DNA from: Campylobacteraceae bacterium
GTDB taxonomy: Bacteria > Campylobacterota > Campylobacteria > Campylobacterales > Sulfurovaceae
Length of the DNA: 7,761 bases
NCBI GenBank assembly: GCA_027023325.1
Contig: JALVVQ010000262.1
Location: 1 to 7,761, forward strand
Reading direction: 5' to 3'
A program made the position numbers and the translations under genes. Position 1 is the first letter of the stretch. Every line of letters starts with the position of its first letter. The notes under the pieces were generated by a model. It was not told where the DNA came from. It was given only the letters and a program-made list of their open reading frames with translations, and did not search any database. Positions 6,679-7,761 of the stretch are shown here, piece by piece.

Positions 6679-7761
6679 TATCTCTCCTTTATTTTCATTT
6701 TTTTGTTAAACCAATTGAGTATCACCGATACAATCAAACTAATAACCAGATAAGTAAGCATGGTAATACCAATGATCTCCAGTGCCTGACCCGTGACATT
6801 GAGGCTGGTACCGGCAAATACGGTGACCAGTTCAGGATATCCAATGGCTGCAGCCAGAGATGAGTTTTTGATCAGGTTAAGGTACTGATTGATGATAGGG
6901 GGAATAGAGATTCGTACTGCCTGAGGAAGTACAACCAGTTTCAGTGACTGTATAGGTCTCAGTCCCAATGCAGTGGCAGCCTCTTTTTGTCCCTTGTCCA
7001 CAGCTTCAATACCACTCCGTATTGCTTCTGCCACATAGGCTGCCGTATAAGTTGCCAACGCAAAGAGCAGTGCCAAAAACTCTGGAGTGAGTGTGCTTCC
7101 TCCACGGAAGTTGAATCCCTTGAGTGCAGGGTAGTCGAGATGCATGGGTTTGTCTGCAATAAAGTATCCAAGTAGGGGAAGCAATACCAGCAATGCCAAT
7201 GCAGGGAGTGGTACTGGGATTTCTTTGCCTTCTGCTTCAAGTTTCTTTTGCGCATAACGCTGCAGTATCCATCCTCCTAAAAGTGCCGCAATAAATCCTG
7301 CTACAATCATCCAGCTCCCATCTTCGAAGATGGGTTTGGGAATGAACAGTCCTCTCTGGTTGATAAATATACTGCCCAGAAAGCTATAACTCTGCCGCAC
7401 CGAGGGCATGGCTGCCAGCACAACATTATACCAAAAGAGTATCTGGAGTAATATAGGAATATTCCTGAATATCTCGATATAGGTGGCTGCCAAATGACTA
7501 ATGATCCAGTTTTTGGACAGTCTGGCAACACCGATAATGAGACCCAACAGAGAGGTGAGTATAATACCCCAAAATGACACAATAAGCGTGTTGAAGAGCC
7601 CTACTTTGAAAACATCCCAGTTGGTACTGCTATGATCGAAGTGAATAGGGGTCTCTGTAATGTCAAATCCGGCAGTGGTATTGAGAAAATTAAAACCGGA
7701 TTTGATGCCTCTTGCCTCAATATTGTGTGCAGTATTCTGCGCAATATACATCATAAAAATA
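6678..7761 (-). CDS. aapQ: Polar amino acid ABC transporter permease, AapQ/BztB type (5' end outside window)
   Basis: This inner-membrane permease is the first transmembrane subunit of the Aap-like importer. Numbering from the first visible methionine (7754), the permease domain starts at about residue 50. It carries ARLSKNWIISHLAATYIEIFRNIP (77-100) and the AapQ-typical INQRGLFIPKPIF (131-143). The ATPase-docking EAA loop is EAATALGL (258-265), followed by LVVLPQAVRISIPP (273-286) and the end NWFNKKMKIKER. The visible protein lacks the first membrane helix: its opening IAQNTAHNIEARGIKSGFNFL corresponds to family sequence that normally lies about 40-45 residues in. The frame stays open to the window edge and no ribosome binding site precedes 7754. 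I therefore treat the gene as continuing beyond 7761, not starting at 7754. In known aapJQMP operons the binding protein gene precedes it. Confidence 0.92.
   Translation of the reverse strand, partial: IFMMYIAQNTAHNIEARGIKSGFNFLNTTAGFDITETPIHFDHSSTNWDVFKVGLFNTLIVSFWGIILTSLLGLIIGVARLSKNWIISHLAATYIEIFRNIPILLQILFWYNVVLAAMPSVRQSYSFLGSIFINQRGLFIPKPIFEDGSWMIVAGFIAALLGGWILQRYAQKKLEAEGKEIPVPLPALALLVLLPLLGYFIADKPMHLDYPALKGFNFRGGSTLTPEFLALLFALATYTAAYVAEAIRSGIEAVDKGQKEAATALGLRPIQSLKLVVLPQAVRISIPPIINQYLNLIKNSSLAAAIGYPELVTVFAGTSLNVTGQALEIIGITMLTYLVISLIVSVILNWFNKKMKIKER

Noticed and set aside
1..7761. tRNA/rRNA genes, CRISPR arrays, insertion sequences, attachment sites, origins, riboswitches
   Set aside because: I looked for them on both strands and saw no cloverleaf, spaced direct repeats, transposase, terminal inverted repeats or known leader motif. 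The gaps between genes are too short for most of these.

Overview
The window is ordinary, gene-dense DNA from a Gram-negative bacterium, made almost entirely of uptake systems for acidic organic solutes. A TRAP transporter next to an AapQMP-type polar amino acid ABC transporter points to Proteobacteria in the broad sense. The moderate-to-low GC, AGGAG-type ribosome binding sites, and compact operons with few promoters would suit a marine Campylobacterota (Sulfurovum/Sulfurimonas/Arcobacter-like). That placement is an inference from general feel, not from a marker gene.

Layout. Positions 1-3152 (plus strand) hold the end of a DctP-type solute receptor (cut by the window start), the small (DctQ) and large (DctM) TRAP permease subunits, and a metallo-beta-lactamase-fold hydrolase. 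The last three are packed tightly enough to be one transcript. The 120-base gap between the receptor and DctQ holds two consecutive hairpins. A 10-bp hairpin at 3216-3242 closes the convergent junction. Positions 3251-4606 (minus strand) hold a sodium/proton-coupled glutamate/aspartate-type symporter with its own likely promoter. Positions 4757-4797 hold a good intrinsic terminator for the next operon. Positions 4808-7761 (minus strand) hold the ATPase and two permease genes of an Aap/Bzt-type ABC amino acid transporter, in transcriptional order aapQ-aapM-aapP. The first of these is cut by the right edge of the window, and the binding-protein gene (aapJ) would be expected beyond it.

How they work together. 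Three mechanistically different importers (ion-driven TRAP, ion-driven DAACS, ATP-driven ABC) for C4-dicarboxylates and acidic or polar amino acids lie side by side, so the region looks like a carboxylate/amino-acid scavenging cluster. The least explained member is the hydrolase attached to the TRAP operon. I see no mobile element, CRISPR array, RNA gene, broken gene or clearly new system. The points most worth a second look are the paired hairpins between dctP and dctQ and the TRAP-linked hydrolase.
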